Shown here: positions 1 to 34,512 of the stretch, piece after piece
Layout of the letters: every line of letters begins with the position of its first letter
Numbering within the stretch: position 1 is the first letter of the stretch
Assembly (NCBI RefSeq): GCF_964199755.1
Contig: NC_133903.1
Coordinates: 55,496,739 to 55,560,738 of the forward strand
DNA from: Larus michahellis
Lineage: Eukaryota > Chordata > Aves > Charadriiformes > Laridae
Length of the DNA: 64,000 bases
Direction: 5' to 3'
Translations under genes and position numbers: made by a program
Notes under the pieces: model-generated
What the model saw: the letters and a program-made list of their open reading frames with translations, nothing else
Told to the model about the DNA's origin: nothing
The model's database searches: none

Positions 1-2914
1 CTTTGAAACACAATACTGGCACAACACAAGATGGGTAGGAGCTTGTTAGCATTTTTTCCTCCTGTACACAGGTGGTCTTCTGGGTTCAAACAAGCTTAGT
101 TAAAAATTGAAACAGTTATTAGGAATGATTAGGAGAAAGATGGGGGGCGTGGTGGTAACTGCTTTCCAGGTAGATCAGATTAAAGACGCGGTTTGATGAA
201 AAGACTGCGTTCTTAGGCATTGATTGTGGGTTTTTTGAGACTAATAAAATCTGTGAGCAACAATAGGAGGCAGAAAAACTTAAAAGAAAATTCTGCAAAG
301 TCTTTGAAAGGAAATTCAGGAAAAGGAGGGAAGCCACAACTATAAAAACAAAAATATTCCAAGTAATTTAAAAGCTGTATCCTGTGTACTGATGCCAGAT
401 ACTATTAGCATAAGGTTCCATAATTCTCGTGTCCTAAAGTCTGTGAGTCCTGGTAAAAATTATTTTAGGAATGTCAGTATGGACGGACTGCATCACCAAT
501 AAATGTAAACTACGTATTCATATGAACCTGCATGGCTTACGGGGTCATTCCTGCAGAGTACAGGTGCTATGAAGACTTGGTGTTATTGAAAATCCTTGTG
601 TTACCAGCTTCTAAGAGTATCCTAAAAACAAGGCGGATGCTCAGTAAGTGTGTGTTGATGAGCGAACAATGAGGGGAGTGGGGACCTGGTTCAGGCAGAT
701 CCATGTGTGTACATCGTGGGTTCCCTTGCAGTCCCAGACAGCATGATTCACACACGCTTTTCCCCATAATTCATCAGCCCTTTGGTTGCTCCCAACCACT
801 CCTCAGTTTTTGACCTTTTCTTTTTTAAGTTGGGCAGATTATGGTAACGGGATCAGTGAATCATGCCCATTCCCCCTGTGCTCTACAGTCAATTATATGT
901 ACTACATACCAAATTGACTAAAACCAAAAAAAAAGCAGAAAATCTTGTCTGTTCCCCTCCTCTAGTGTAGAGTTCTCTGTCCTCCTGGAATTCAAGTATT
1001 ACAATGAATCACACCAACTACAAAACTATTTAAAACCTTTACAGAAAGGTTCTTATTCTATTAACTTCAATTGCGTTCTCTGAATTAGTAAAACAAAACC
1101 CTTACTATACAGAAATAATTCCAAAATGACTTCAGAACAATTCAAAACATAATCTTTTTTTGGTAAGGATAAAATGTCAAAAGCAGGAAAGAATCCAGGA
1201 TGGCTTAACTGTCAGGATTTATCTTGGCTTTGCTGCTGTGAGAAGTTTGGCCACAAAGCATTCACACTATTCAGTTCAGTACCTTAAGAAGGCCTGTGTC
1301 AGTGAATACCTGCAGTACACCATAAACATCTATTTGTGTTTGAAAGAGCCTAAAGAATATCTGTGGAATAGAAGTGAGAATGAAGAATACTCTGGGAACT
1401 GCTGGTTGCTCTCAGAATAGAAGCAGCTTTGTGCCCACTTGTGTGGTATTTATTTCATAAATCAATAATAGTTTGACTGGTGTCAATGGAGATTGAAAAC
1501 AAGTATAAAAGTAATCGTACACACGAGGATTGCTCTAGAAATGCCTGTAAAACATACTTGAAAAGCATCTGTGTACTAATGTGTACATGGGAAGTAGTAT
1601 GGGTCATCTTCATGCTGCTTTTTGAGGTTGACCCAAGGAAAATTGTATGTGTTTTAGAGATAGAAACCAAATGTGATGGCCCATATTTCAGTATGAGTGT
1701 GTATGTTCTTTTTGTATCCAATAAAACATTTGCTACCTTCAGGAGACATAATGCCTGACTGCTTCTGTCAGTATATGCTACTTTGTCATTTATTTCATTT
1801 AAAATGTATTGAAATCATACTATTAGAAAATCTGATTAAACTGTTTATGAAACACATATTATGCCCATGCAGCTATTAGTTGTTTAAAACTTCAAAAGTT
1901 CACCTTAGACCATACAATTTTTGCATTGGATTATGTAATCAAAAACTGTGTGTGTTAAACTCTCAAGGAAGGAGTGTTAATAGAAAAAAATAAAAAGAAA
2001 AAAGGCAAACCCCCCCTTGAAACTAAATCTGAATGTTCAATCAAAAATAGTCCCATGAGCTTTACTCCGAGAAGCAATAAAAGCAAAATGTGGTAAGTTA
2101 CTTACTAAATCCTTTCCGTGAGCCTGTCCAAGACAATAGTAATGCATGTGAGTAAATAATTTGCTTTCCTAGGAAACACCAGACTATCTAGTAGGCAATG
2201 CTGTGCTGTGCATGAAAATAATCAAAGCCTTATCTTGGAATTAACTGTACAATGTTAAGATTTTTGGAGGATGCAGGTGTCCATTTTTTTTTTTTTTTCC
2301 AAATACTGTAGGTTCTTCTAAATGACTACTAAAACATGTTTGGAAGGGTGGAGTTCTTTAGCCTTTTGTTATTCCAAAACTTGTTTTTCACTTGAATAGT
2401 TATTGTGATTATTATATTACTTGTAATACTTAATTGTAGCAGAAGCTGGAAGGAATGTTAAATTGTTTAGTTTATATTTCAGTGCCTCATGAATAGGAAT
2501 TAGAACATAATCTCCACTGGGGTGACAGAGAGTTGCCAATTAGTCCACTGTAAGGTAGACTAACTTTGTGTGCCTGAGAAGTATCTAGTAATAATTACCA
2601 GCAGGAATCAGGAACTAGTCTGAGTAAACTACACGTGAAACTAGTATTGTAAAACTTTTGTTTTAAAGTCAAGCCTTAGGAATACTTTTCATGAAATCAT
2701 CTTAACTACTTGACTTGGAAAGCATTTAAAAAGAGAGAAGCAGCAAAGTAAAAGCAATTGGTTACAATTACTGCCTTTTTGACTTTTTGCATTACTTTTT
2801 TTTTTATTTTGTTGTAAATAAACCTTAGCCAGATGGATAAACCTCCTCAATTGAGATAGCGTATAGAAAGAAATACTGGTTTGTTTTGTTTTATGGTTGT
2901 TTTTTCCCATGTAG
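1..2914 (+). other. LEPR: LEPR intron (upstream part), no exon recognised
   Basis: This AT-rich stretch precedes the first recognisable LEPR exon and ends in the acceptor TGTAG at 2910-2914. I searched it for the preceding D1 exon (the WNIQCW / NYxxxVHLLYV region of mammalian LEPR) and found nothing convincing. It is therefore most likely intron. An AATAAA-type hexamer occurs near 1721 in 'ccaataaaac', with no sign that it is used. A T17 run lies near 2285. Confidence 0.6.
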
Positions 2915-25829
<22,915 letters not shown>

Positions 25830-28735
25830 GTCACCGTACCGTAATTTGATACTCTTTATGTTTGGGTTTTTAGGTGTTGCTACGTTCCCCTGTTTTTCCC
25901 TCTCCTGACTTCTTTCGGGAGCTCTCCTGTTTTGAAGCTGGGTTACTGGTTCTATATTTGAGTGCCAGGATTTCAGTAGAAAGAAATTCTATTTCTTGAC
26001 CTAATTGTCAAATGTGAGGCCTTCCTTTAGAGATTTGATTGCTGCCAAATTATCTGTTGTTGGTGCCTGTTAGGTGTATGTCTGAGCACCCCGGTGAAGA
26101 ACTGCACTTGAAATTGGACTCCGTGCCGTACCCGTCGAGGTGAGAGGATGGGATGTGATCCGGATGCTGCCTCTGCTGACGCTCGGTCCGCAGGCTCCAT
26201 GCTGGGCTGTGGTCTGTCCCCAGGGCAGAGCCATCCACAGGTCTGTAGCCCCAGCTGGCTACCACGAACCTACACGGCCACCACATTGCTGATCTGCAGG
26301 CAGAGCACAGCACCACCTTCCAGTGGAGATAAGAGACTCTTCCTCCAGCTGGGGGGAGGTGGAGGAAGTCGGGGCTTTTGCAGGCCTTGCTGTGGAGATT
26401 CCCAAACGCTCCTCAAGGGCTGGGAAGGATTTGAGCAACACACACAAAAGCTCCTTTTTCGTGCATTTACAAAGTGTCCCTTCGCAGTCCCGATGTGGAT
26501 TGCACCCAGTTCTGTAGCAGTGGGCTTCTTCCAATTTATCGTTGTCCAACACGACCATGTTTTCCACAGGGGTGAGCACAGTGTGTCTGTTGGCACTACA
26601 GACCCAGACACACGTTTCTTCTCTCTGGTCAGGAGTAAAGTATCTCTTCTCTTCAAACACGTCAGCAAACTGTGTGTTGAAAGAGCTTGTTCTTGTTTTA
26701 GGGTTTGCCTGGGGACCCCAAGGGCAAGACACAAAGGAGTGACATAATATGTAGATTGAAATGTGTACACGTGCTGGTTTTGGGGGGAAAGGCTTGAACG
26801 GGTCATTTCGCTGGGAATGATTTGGGACACTGTGTGCTACAGACTGAGTCGACCTGGACGCCATGTGAACCCTGGACGCTCACAAAGACCACCAGGTTAT
26901 GGTGTATCGGTGTCCACTTGGACTGGTGGTAAAAGGAGGCACTGTAAAAATACCGGATGTATTTGTTAGTCTTTTGTTGTTTTTTTTCCTCCAAAATCCT
27001 AATGTATTTATTGCTTAGCTGACATCCGCGTTAAATTGAGCCTGTGAATACACAGATGGCCCACATGAAAAAACAGTCGGAACGCTGTATTTCAGGTGTT
27101 GAAAGGGAGGCCCTGACCAATGGCAGCAAATGTAGCTGCTGTTCCGGGGTGTCTTTTATAAGAAAGTAAATTGAAAATATTCAGCAGTAGCATCAAAGAG
27201 CTTAAGAGAAACTGTGAGGCCAGAGCCGTGCTGAACAGTGCATCAGAGTATAAAACACTCCCTGCAGAAGTGGCGGTTCCAATAGCTAAAGGCTTACGGT
27301 ACTGCAGGAAGAGGAAGAGAATCAAAATTCTCATGGTGTGGGGGGTTATCTGGATAAAATTACGTACTTGGAAGGAAAATATCCCTATTTTTGTTGTTGA
27401 AAATGAGATTCTAGTACAAATGGTACTGCCATAAAACTAACGTCTCTTCCAAAGCCCTTTCCTAAGATCCCCCAGTAGAAAAGGCAGTAATTTGACCCAA
27501 GGATCGTGTATTTTTGATCTTCGGTGAGCTAAGCTGTCTGTACAGGCTTGGAGAAGTCAGTTTGCCTTCACAAGCCCGGCTCCGCTCGGCTGAAAACCTG
27601 CAGATGGGAGGAAAATTACATCTTGCATCTCTGCTGTATTTTCTGGGATAAGCAGGTAAAGAAAACCACACTTATTTGCAAGCGAAATATATTTTTTCTA
27701 CTTCATAGTTAGTAAATATTTTTATATATGTGCCTTTTCAAAGAACTATTTTGAGGAGCTAAGAAAGATGAATATATTGTGTATTCCAAAGCTAAATTTC
27801 TGTAAAACTTAGATAGGCAATTAAAAACAGAAGGGCAGACCCCAGCAACAATAGTAGATGGTAGGAGAGGTGTGGAAACGCTTTAATATATTAGTGATAA
27901 GAAATCCTATAGAGCAAAAGGGACCAAAGCAAGCATTTATCTGCACTTTGAATTTAAGACAAGCTTTACCAAAAAACCCCACCGCTTTTTCTCAAACTAG
28001 CTGCTAACCTGGCTCTTGCTGGGTGTCTCTGTTTCTGGATGTTGAATATGACACAAATGTAATGTACTTGTTTCAGAAATACTGTGTATGGCGGGGGCAA
28101 TTAAAACATGTTTTGTGTAAGTGTCCAAAGCTCCTTGTCACTTGAAAATGTGATTGAAGGCTGCAGGGACAAACCTGAAGTCTTGAAAATGTTCCTGTAG
28201 AGTTCCAGGAGTAAAGCTGTGATTAGCACCCCGGTGAATGCTAAACTTAGAATTCATCTGAAATAAGAAATTCACTCCTGCCAGCACGTGAACTCGATGT
28301 GGCGCAACCTCCAGGGCCCTGGAAGTGCCCCAAGGACAGACTCAGGTGCTGGATTCTGCCTCTCCTGACGGTTTGTCCACCAGGTCCAACATTCCCTGGA
28401 GTCTGAAGATGCGGCAAGGCTAGTGTAGGTGGGTGCCCCACCAGGCCCCCCAGCCAACGCCACAGGGGTCCCCTAAATTTGGGGTGGAAGAGCTGGATTC
28501 CTGCACGTCAGCCTTCTCCTCTTGCTACCCTGGTCTGCAGGGGTAATGTGACCTATTGAGACGTGGTTTTGTGCCAGATCCATAGTATAATTGTGTCACC
28601 TTCTCTCCGGAGGAGAGACTCCCCTCCCGGTGCCCCGCAGCATACCCGTCTGCAGAAACTCCGTGCTCTTGGGAAGTGGAAAGGGCAGCGCGGTTCTCTG
28701 TAGACTGGAATAATAAATGCGTGGCTCATCATGAG
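25830..28735 (+). other. LEPR: LEPR 3' UTR (probable extent)
   Basis: Noncoding sequence follows the LEPR stop. The first canonical AATAAA downstream is at 28712-28717. An ATTAAA in 'caattaaaac' near 28097, followed by GT-rich sequence, is an earlier alternative. The true end is not determined. The stretch includes a GC-richer block (26.15-26.75 kb) with long overlapping ORFs, discussed under findings. Confidence 0.45.
28712..28717 (+). terminator. LEPR: Candidate polyadenylation signal AATAAA
   Basis: This is the first canonical hexamer after the LEPR stop codon, followed by G/T-containing sequence. It lies nearly 2.9 kb from the stop, so an earlier variant signal could be the one used. Confidence 0.35.
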
Positions 28736-30450
28736 GTTTGGATATCTTTAATTACAGTGTCCAGAAAAATTAATTAGTTGAGTTTGGAGATGGTCTTTCT
28801 CAAGAAATTAAAAGCTCACGTTGATTTTACCGTACAAAGTCCTCATCCAGTAGCTCTGTAAGGACAGGAGTACCATTAACCCTGGGAATGATCAGCTGAG
28901 CGACCCAGTGAAGGCTTTCCTGGGAACATGGGGAAATGCCGGAGTTATTCATCTGTCCCTCGTGCAGGAACCCGACGTGCCTCAGCGCTGACGGCGGGAG
29001 AGCGTTTGCAGCCTGGACTCGCTGGGATTCCTGCAGCTGTGCTCGAGGGTTGCTGCGTGAAAAAAGTACTGCAGAACGCCTCCCCTTGGTGGGATTTGGG
29101 AGATACCCAGGTATCGCTGCCTTTGGGAGTCTGCCCGCTCCTCCTGGGTGATTCTGCCATCCCAATTGTGGTCTTTTCCTAATGGCCACAGCATGTGGTG
29201 CTCCTTAGAAACACAGGTCGACGGGGTATTTACAAAAATCCCTGCTCTGAATGTAAGAAATACTGTAAATATTAGCTGATCTCTTCTGCTTCAGCAAAAA
29301 GAAAATATTTTAAGTATGATTACTGTAGAACCAAGCCATTGAATCCCTTACTGTAGGTGTGCCTTTTCTGAAGCAACCTCCATGCACATCTCCAGTCCCC
29401 GAGTTTCTGCTAGTGCAGGTAAGCCCAGGTCCCGACCCACAGTGAAGGGCTCACCACGGCTGTAGGGGTTTAGTCAGTGAATACTCCCTAAAACTGGCTC
29501 TCAGGCTGGCATTTTCATCCCTGTCGAATGGACATTCAATCCCGCTCTTCAACTTTCCTCGCTCTTGTATAAAGCCAAAATCTGCATATCCTGAATCCGC
29601 CATCTGCTGCCGTCTGCCTCTGCCCTGGTCTCCGGTTACGCTCCCGCGGGCAGCAGCTGCCTTTGGGAGAAGAAATTAAGAGCTGGGGTCAGTTACTGTG
29701 TTCTTTTCTCACCATTCTTTTTCCCCCCACAACTTCAGAATACTTCCCGTGCCGGGGGGATAAGTGTTTTATTCCGTGTTTACAGTGGTCTCCTCCTTTC
29801 ACAGGGCAGCCGCTACACGAGCTTTATGCAGGAGCAAAATCTCCTCTGCTTATCCTGGGTGAGACAGCGCTGGGCAGGTACGGTGCCTGGGCAGAGGCAT
29901 TTCCTAAGGTAATTTTGGAGGGTTGTTTTCCCTAAGGAAGGAGGCGGCGCTCCTGCCTTCTCTCGGTGGCTTCGTGCCTGGCGCCGTGTCAGGAGAAGGG
30001 CAGGGGCAGCGGGTGGGCTCCTGCCTGCCCGGCTGCCTGTGCCAGCAGCTGGGCTTCCTACTGGGGTCGGCTTTTGGTCCCTGGAGACCTGAGGCTCAGT
30101 TCCCCTCTGACGCACTGGAGACACGCTCCAGCCCGGCAACGGAGTTTTGTTTGTGCCTGTAGTGAGTTGGAGTGTTGATTCTGAAGAGCAGGTACGTCAT
30201 TTTTAAGTATGCAGGAACTCTAAACGCTGTACAGGAATTGTATCGGCAAGCACGAGCCCTTTCAGGCACATTTCTTGTGAAAGCCAGTGAAATTTAAATG
30301 TGCCGTTTCCCATTTAGAATTGAAGTCATCAGAGGTGAACAACTGCAGAGGGAACTGAGCTTCTGTATTAATCTCCCGAGGAAAATTTTTTCTGACAGCT
30401 GAGCTGTTGTGGCTGGAATAGGAGGTACCACTGAGCTTCCCCCCCATTGC
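28736..30450. other. Intergenic, no gene established
   Basis: Mixed-composition sequence becoming GC-rich. The only items noted are minus-strand peptides resembling EF-hand loops (29138-29173 and within 29463-29603), treated as findings. No repeat was recognised. Confidence 0.5.
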
Positions 30451-30825
30451 GGAATCATAGGATCACAGCATGGTTTGGGCTGGAAGGGACCTTAAAGGCC
30501 ACCCAGTGGCACCCCCTGCCCTGGGCAGGGACACCTCCCACCAGCCCAGGTTGCTCCAAGCCCCGGCCAACCTGGCCTTGAACCCCTCCAGGGATGGGGC
30601 AGCCACAGCTTCTCTGGGCAACCTGGGCCAGGGGCTCACCCCCCTCACAGCCAACAATTTCTGCCTCACATCTCATCTCAGTCTCCCCTCTTGCAGTGTA
30701 AAACCCTTCCCCCTCATCCCATGGCTCCCCTCCCTGCTCCAGAGTCCCTCCCCAGCTTTCCTGGAGCCCTTTTAGGGCCTGGCAGGGGCTGGAAGGTCTC
30801 CCCGGAGCCGGCTGCCCAGGGACAC
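30451..30825 (-). mobile_element. CR1 LINE, 5'-truncated, minus orientation
   Basis: It begins with the reverse complement of the CR1 3' tail, GGAATCATAGGATCACAGCA. It continues 'tggtttgggctggaagggacc', 'gggcagggacacctcccacc', 'ttgaacccctccagggatgg' and 'aaggtctccccggagcc'. These are the standard complement-strand landmarks of avian CR1. About 375 bp of the 3' end is present with moderate divergence, and the reading frame is broken. Confidence 0.92.
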
Positions 30826-32034
30826 AGATATTCCGCCCAGCAAAGGGCTGCAGGGAGAGGTTCACACTCGGGAGTTGTGCGCTCAAAGCCAACTGGAGCA
30901 GAACGGAGCCAGGAGCCCACACTTGGTGCCTGTGCTGGGCTCCGGACCCACCTTGGTGAGAGACCTGGGCACAGCGAGCGGGGAGAAACGCTGCACAAAC
31001 ACATTTTGGAGCGTCCTGGTGCCACCATCAACCCGGGCTTGGCTGCGGGAGTAACTCCGCACAGTTTCTGTTTGCTTCTGATAGTGAAACTGTTAATTCT
31101 TCCCCATAAATACACCTATGCCTTTACTACAAATAATTCAGTGTTAATTCACAGTAAATTCCCTCATTTTGCAGAGATTTTAATTTTTTTTTGCCATGGC
31201 TCCACACGCACCAGGAAAGGCCTTTTCGGTTTAAACTGGACAAGCAATTCGGAGGAACCATGTGCAGCTTCCGACGTACGTATTAAGCCCTAATATTAAG
31301 CTCTTGCAAGTTAATTTTGGAAAGCGCTCAGGACTATAGCTCAGTTATCTAAGCAAATTAATCAAATGTGTCATTATTCCTTTTTCATGTCACTTGCAGC
31401 TACAGTTAAATGCCCTTTTTTTTTTAAAAAAAAATGCGATTGATGTTTGAAGCAGCAAGAATTTTCACATTTTGTTCGTGTGTGGATTGTTATCCTGTCT
31501 TTGAGCCCTGGCTCTGCCCAACCAGCCTTGGGCTTCAAAGTCGGCAGCAAAACGGGGTTTGGGTTTTTCTTTTCCCCGCGCATAAACTGCGGATTAATTT
31601 CTTCTCTCTACGTGGCTTTTACTTCTGGAGCATTTACGGTAATAATTATTTCTCGCTGATGAGAGCGTAACTTGAAACACCACTTTCCGACAGCGTCAGA
31701 GTAATTTTGTAATTAATTTTGTGAATAAACTGTTTATTGTTGATGTTGAATAGGTGTTTGCGAGCCTTTGCCTAGCGTGGGAGCCCCCCCCGGGATTTCC
31801 CACTCATGAACTCCATCACTGATGTAGATTTTTAAATTGGGAAAATCGTTAGTTTTGCTTTGCAGTTTACTGGAACCTCGAAGAGGCCAGAGTTGCTGTG
31901 TAACACCTGCCGTTTCTATCGGCTGGCTCTCAAATCGTGACATACGGTTGCCCCGCAGTGTCCCACGCTGCGCGGCCAGACGCAGGGCAGAGCTCAGCGG
32001 AACCAGGGGCAGGTGTCCCCGCTTCCCCTGGGAT

Positions 32035-32087
32035 GGAGGATCCGAAGGGTCTTTTCCAACTTAAATGATTCCTTGGTTCTACGATCT
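32035..32087 (+). mobile_element. CR1 3'-tail remnant, + orientation
   Basis: The string GGATCCGAAGGGTCTTTTCC, then 'aacttaaatgattccttggttctacgat', resembles the last 50 bp of CR1: GGTCCCTTCCAACC-like sequence followed by ATTCTATG-like octamers. It is too short for a subfamily assignment. Confidence 0.6.
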
Positions 32088-33119
32088 GGCTCGTTGGTCG
32101 CTCACACGCCTGGTCCGTCCGTGTCCGCGCTCACAGGTGTGGGACTAACTGATAGGAAGAGCAGATTCCTTCTCCCTGCCCGAGTCCCTCCCTCGTTCGT
32201 GCGGCTGGCACAGCGCGTGTCACCTGCTCGGTGTCTGCTCTGCTTTTTGGCATTTCCCTCCCGGCTTTTAGTGAAACGTTCCGTGACGAGATGCCGCAGG
32301 TTGTTATTTCGAGCAAGCGGACACAGGCATTGCTGTGAGCAGCCCCTGCCCCGCAGCCACAGACTTCAGACTGATTTGGGGCAGAAATGGCAACACGAAG
32401 CCCTCGGGCACCCTGAAAAGCCACCCAGTCCCATGGGAGCTGGGTTGTCCCCATCTCCCCTTCCCCGAGGAGCCACGGTGTGGGGCTGTGTGGGGAAGGA
32501 GCCCCCATGTCGTGTCCGCACCCCGAGTGGTTCTGCTTTATGAGCCCCTGGGTGTTTCTTTGCCCTGTGACCGGGCGAGTGCCCTGCGTGGCAAAGTCCT
32601 GCTTTACGGATGGGTCTATACCCGGGAACTGTCTCGTCCCTGCGGGCACCACAGAGTCGGGAGGGACGCACACCAGGCGTGACCAGCCTGGGTGGCACCT
32701 CTCTGCCCCGGGAAGCATCGAAGTGATCAAATGGGTCGCTTTCCTGGACATGTAAGGAAAAGCCCTGCGATGGAAGCAGGATTTGCAGCTGGGCGCTGGA
32801 GGGGAAGAGGGACTGATGGAGGCAAGCAACGGAGACAATGAAAGTTGTTTTTTTCCTAAGAAATATGTAGCTGTTTTGTTGCAGGCTGGTGGTCTTTTTG
32901 CCTTTAAATAAACGCAGAAGAGGTAAAATTACCTCTTTTTCTTTTATAGCCACTGTCCCCCTGACGGCTCCATGGGAGAGGACCTGAACCCACAGCTCCC
33001 TCCCTCCTCTGCGCTCGCCCAGGCCAGCGCCCGGGGAGCCGGCTCTGAGCTCGGGAGTGGATGGACGGGACGGGGGGGCAGGAGGAGACAGGACGCGCTC
33101 CTTTTACGTGTCTCTCTGT

Positions 33120-33135
33120 AAAAAAAAAAAAAAAA
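33120..33135. repeat. A16 homopolymer
   Basis: Sixteen consecutive A residues in intergenic sequence. No retroposed body was recognised upstream. Confidence 0.85.
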
Positions 33136-33399
33136 CCAATCAAACAAACCTCCAAACAATACATGTGCTGCGGAAGGAGCGTTAATTTTTGGAGATTCCC
33201 AAGGCTGTCTGTAATACTACAGTATGCTGCGCTTCTGGAGCGTGGTTTTATAGTTATCTGAATATTTTGAGTAATAATATTCTATAGAATACAGTTGGGT
33301 TTATCATCCTGTTTTATTCTAGTTCTACTGCAGTGAACCCCCGCTGTCGGTAACACCAGTGATCCCTACTGACGAACGTAGGGAGATGGCGACGCGACA

Positions 33400-34030
33400 G
33401 GGTACAGCGGGAGCACGATGGCTGGGGAGGAGCGCAATGGCTGTGGGGGCCGTATGGCCTCCCCGGGGGTAAGCAGCGCGACCTCGGGCAGTGCACAACC
33501 TTCTTGCTTCCTGCGGTTTATATTTAGAAGCCCTGCAGGTGAAGCGTGGGGACGCGGGGAGCCACTGGCCGCAGGCAGGTTTCCATCCCCTGGCAAGTTT
33601 GGGAAATCATCCCGCGAGCACCAGCTGGGGCCGAGCTGCCGGCTACGAACGGCTATTTCTGTCCTTCCTTTCGGCACAGAATTAGGGCAGAATCTGTACT
33701 TCATTTCCTCGATTCCTCTTTGCTGGGACGCGGTTTCACCGAGCCGCGCGTCACCCTCGCCTCCCGCGGTGCAGGATCCGGCCCACGGCACACGCACCCA
33801 CCGGCCTGCGCGGGGGGAGCTGGTGGCCGGGAGATGGCGACGTGAAGGCGAGAAGAAACGTCCCCCGCACGCCTGCAGCCGCTCCCTGCCCGGCCGAAGC
33901 CCCGCTGTCGACCACTTGCTCTCTGTTCCGTGGGTCGCTGCCGGCTGGGGGGGGCAGAGGAGACCCCCCACCTCCTCGCCGAGCATCCCTGCAGCCCTCT
34001 GGGACGCGGGCTCGGCCTTTCTGTGGCTGC
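33400..34030 (+). promoter_or_regulatory. CpG-rich segment, possible minor promoter
   Basis: By hand count about 47 CpG dinucleotides fall in the 480 bp from 33541. GC content is clearly above 60%, so the observed/expected CpG ratio is near 1. At its 5' edge, ATG at 33418 opens 17 codons (MAGEERNGCGGRMASPG) that end exactly at a consensus donor GGGG|GTAAGC (exon end 33468). No downstream exon was identified. A promoter, an alternative first exon of the downstream gene, or a bare CpG cluster are all possible. Confidence 0.4.
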
Positions 34031-34282
34031 TACCAGTGAGATCTGTCCTGTCCGGTTAAATCTCAGCGTGCCAACTCAGTGTTTTATGGTAATAACACAA
34101 AACTTCTCTGTAACAAAATCGCCAGCCTCATAGGACACTCCAAGAGCCTTTAGGCTGTCTGTGAGCTACTGGCCCCCAGATCTGCGCAGGGCAGGAGAGA
34201 GCCCGTGTTTCTCCGCAGGAGTTCAGCAGTGCCATTGTACAACCTGGTCTCCCGTCCCGGGGATGGAGGAGTGCCTGATGCG

Positions 34283-34512
34283 CCGGGATGGGCCAGAGAA
34301 ATGACAGGAACCTCATGGAGTTCAACCAAGAAAAATGCAAAGTCCCACACTGGGGAGGAATCAGCCCCCAGCACCATCACCAGTACAGGATGGGTGCCAA
34401 CTGGCTGGAAAGCAGCTCTGCAGAGAAGGACCTGGGGGCCCTGGTGGACACCGAGTTGACCATGTGCTCCCGGGGCAAGGAAGTCCCCCAGCACCCTGGG
34501 CTGCGATCAGGA
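34283..34512 (+). mobile_element. CR1 LINE internal fragment (reverse-transcriptase region)
   Basis: The + strand frame encodes NLMEFNQEKCKVPHW, then SSAEKDLGALVDTELTM. These match the conserved CR1 reverse-transcriptase C-terminal block (NLMEFNxEKCKVLHLG and AEKDLGVLVD). Both ends are truncated and the frame decays after 'tgcgatcagg'. It is opposite in orientation to the CR1 copy at 30451. Confidence 0.9.

Larger units (their letters stand above)
30826..33400. other. Intergenic, GC-rich, CR1 remnant only
   Basis: Apart from the small CR1 remnant near 32035-32087 and an A16 run at 33120-33135, nothing was recognised. Numerous ORFs overlap on both strands, as expected from GC-rich sequence with few stops. 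Confidence 0.5.

Noticed and set aside
1160..1420. + strand ORF that might be the missing upstream LEPR D1 exon
   Set aside because: It lacks the WNIQCW and VHLLYV landmarks expected before the 2915 exon, and no phase-2 donor fits the split codon.
1455..1879. Overlapping ORFs on both strands with an AATAAA-like hexamer
   Set aside because: No recognisable product or splice structure. Consistent with AT-rich intron.
33120..33135. A-run as the tail of a processed pseudogene
   Set aside because: No coding-like body or target-site duplication was visible upstream.
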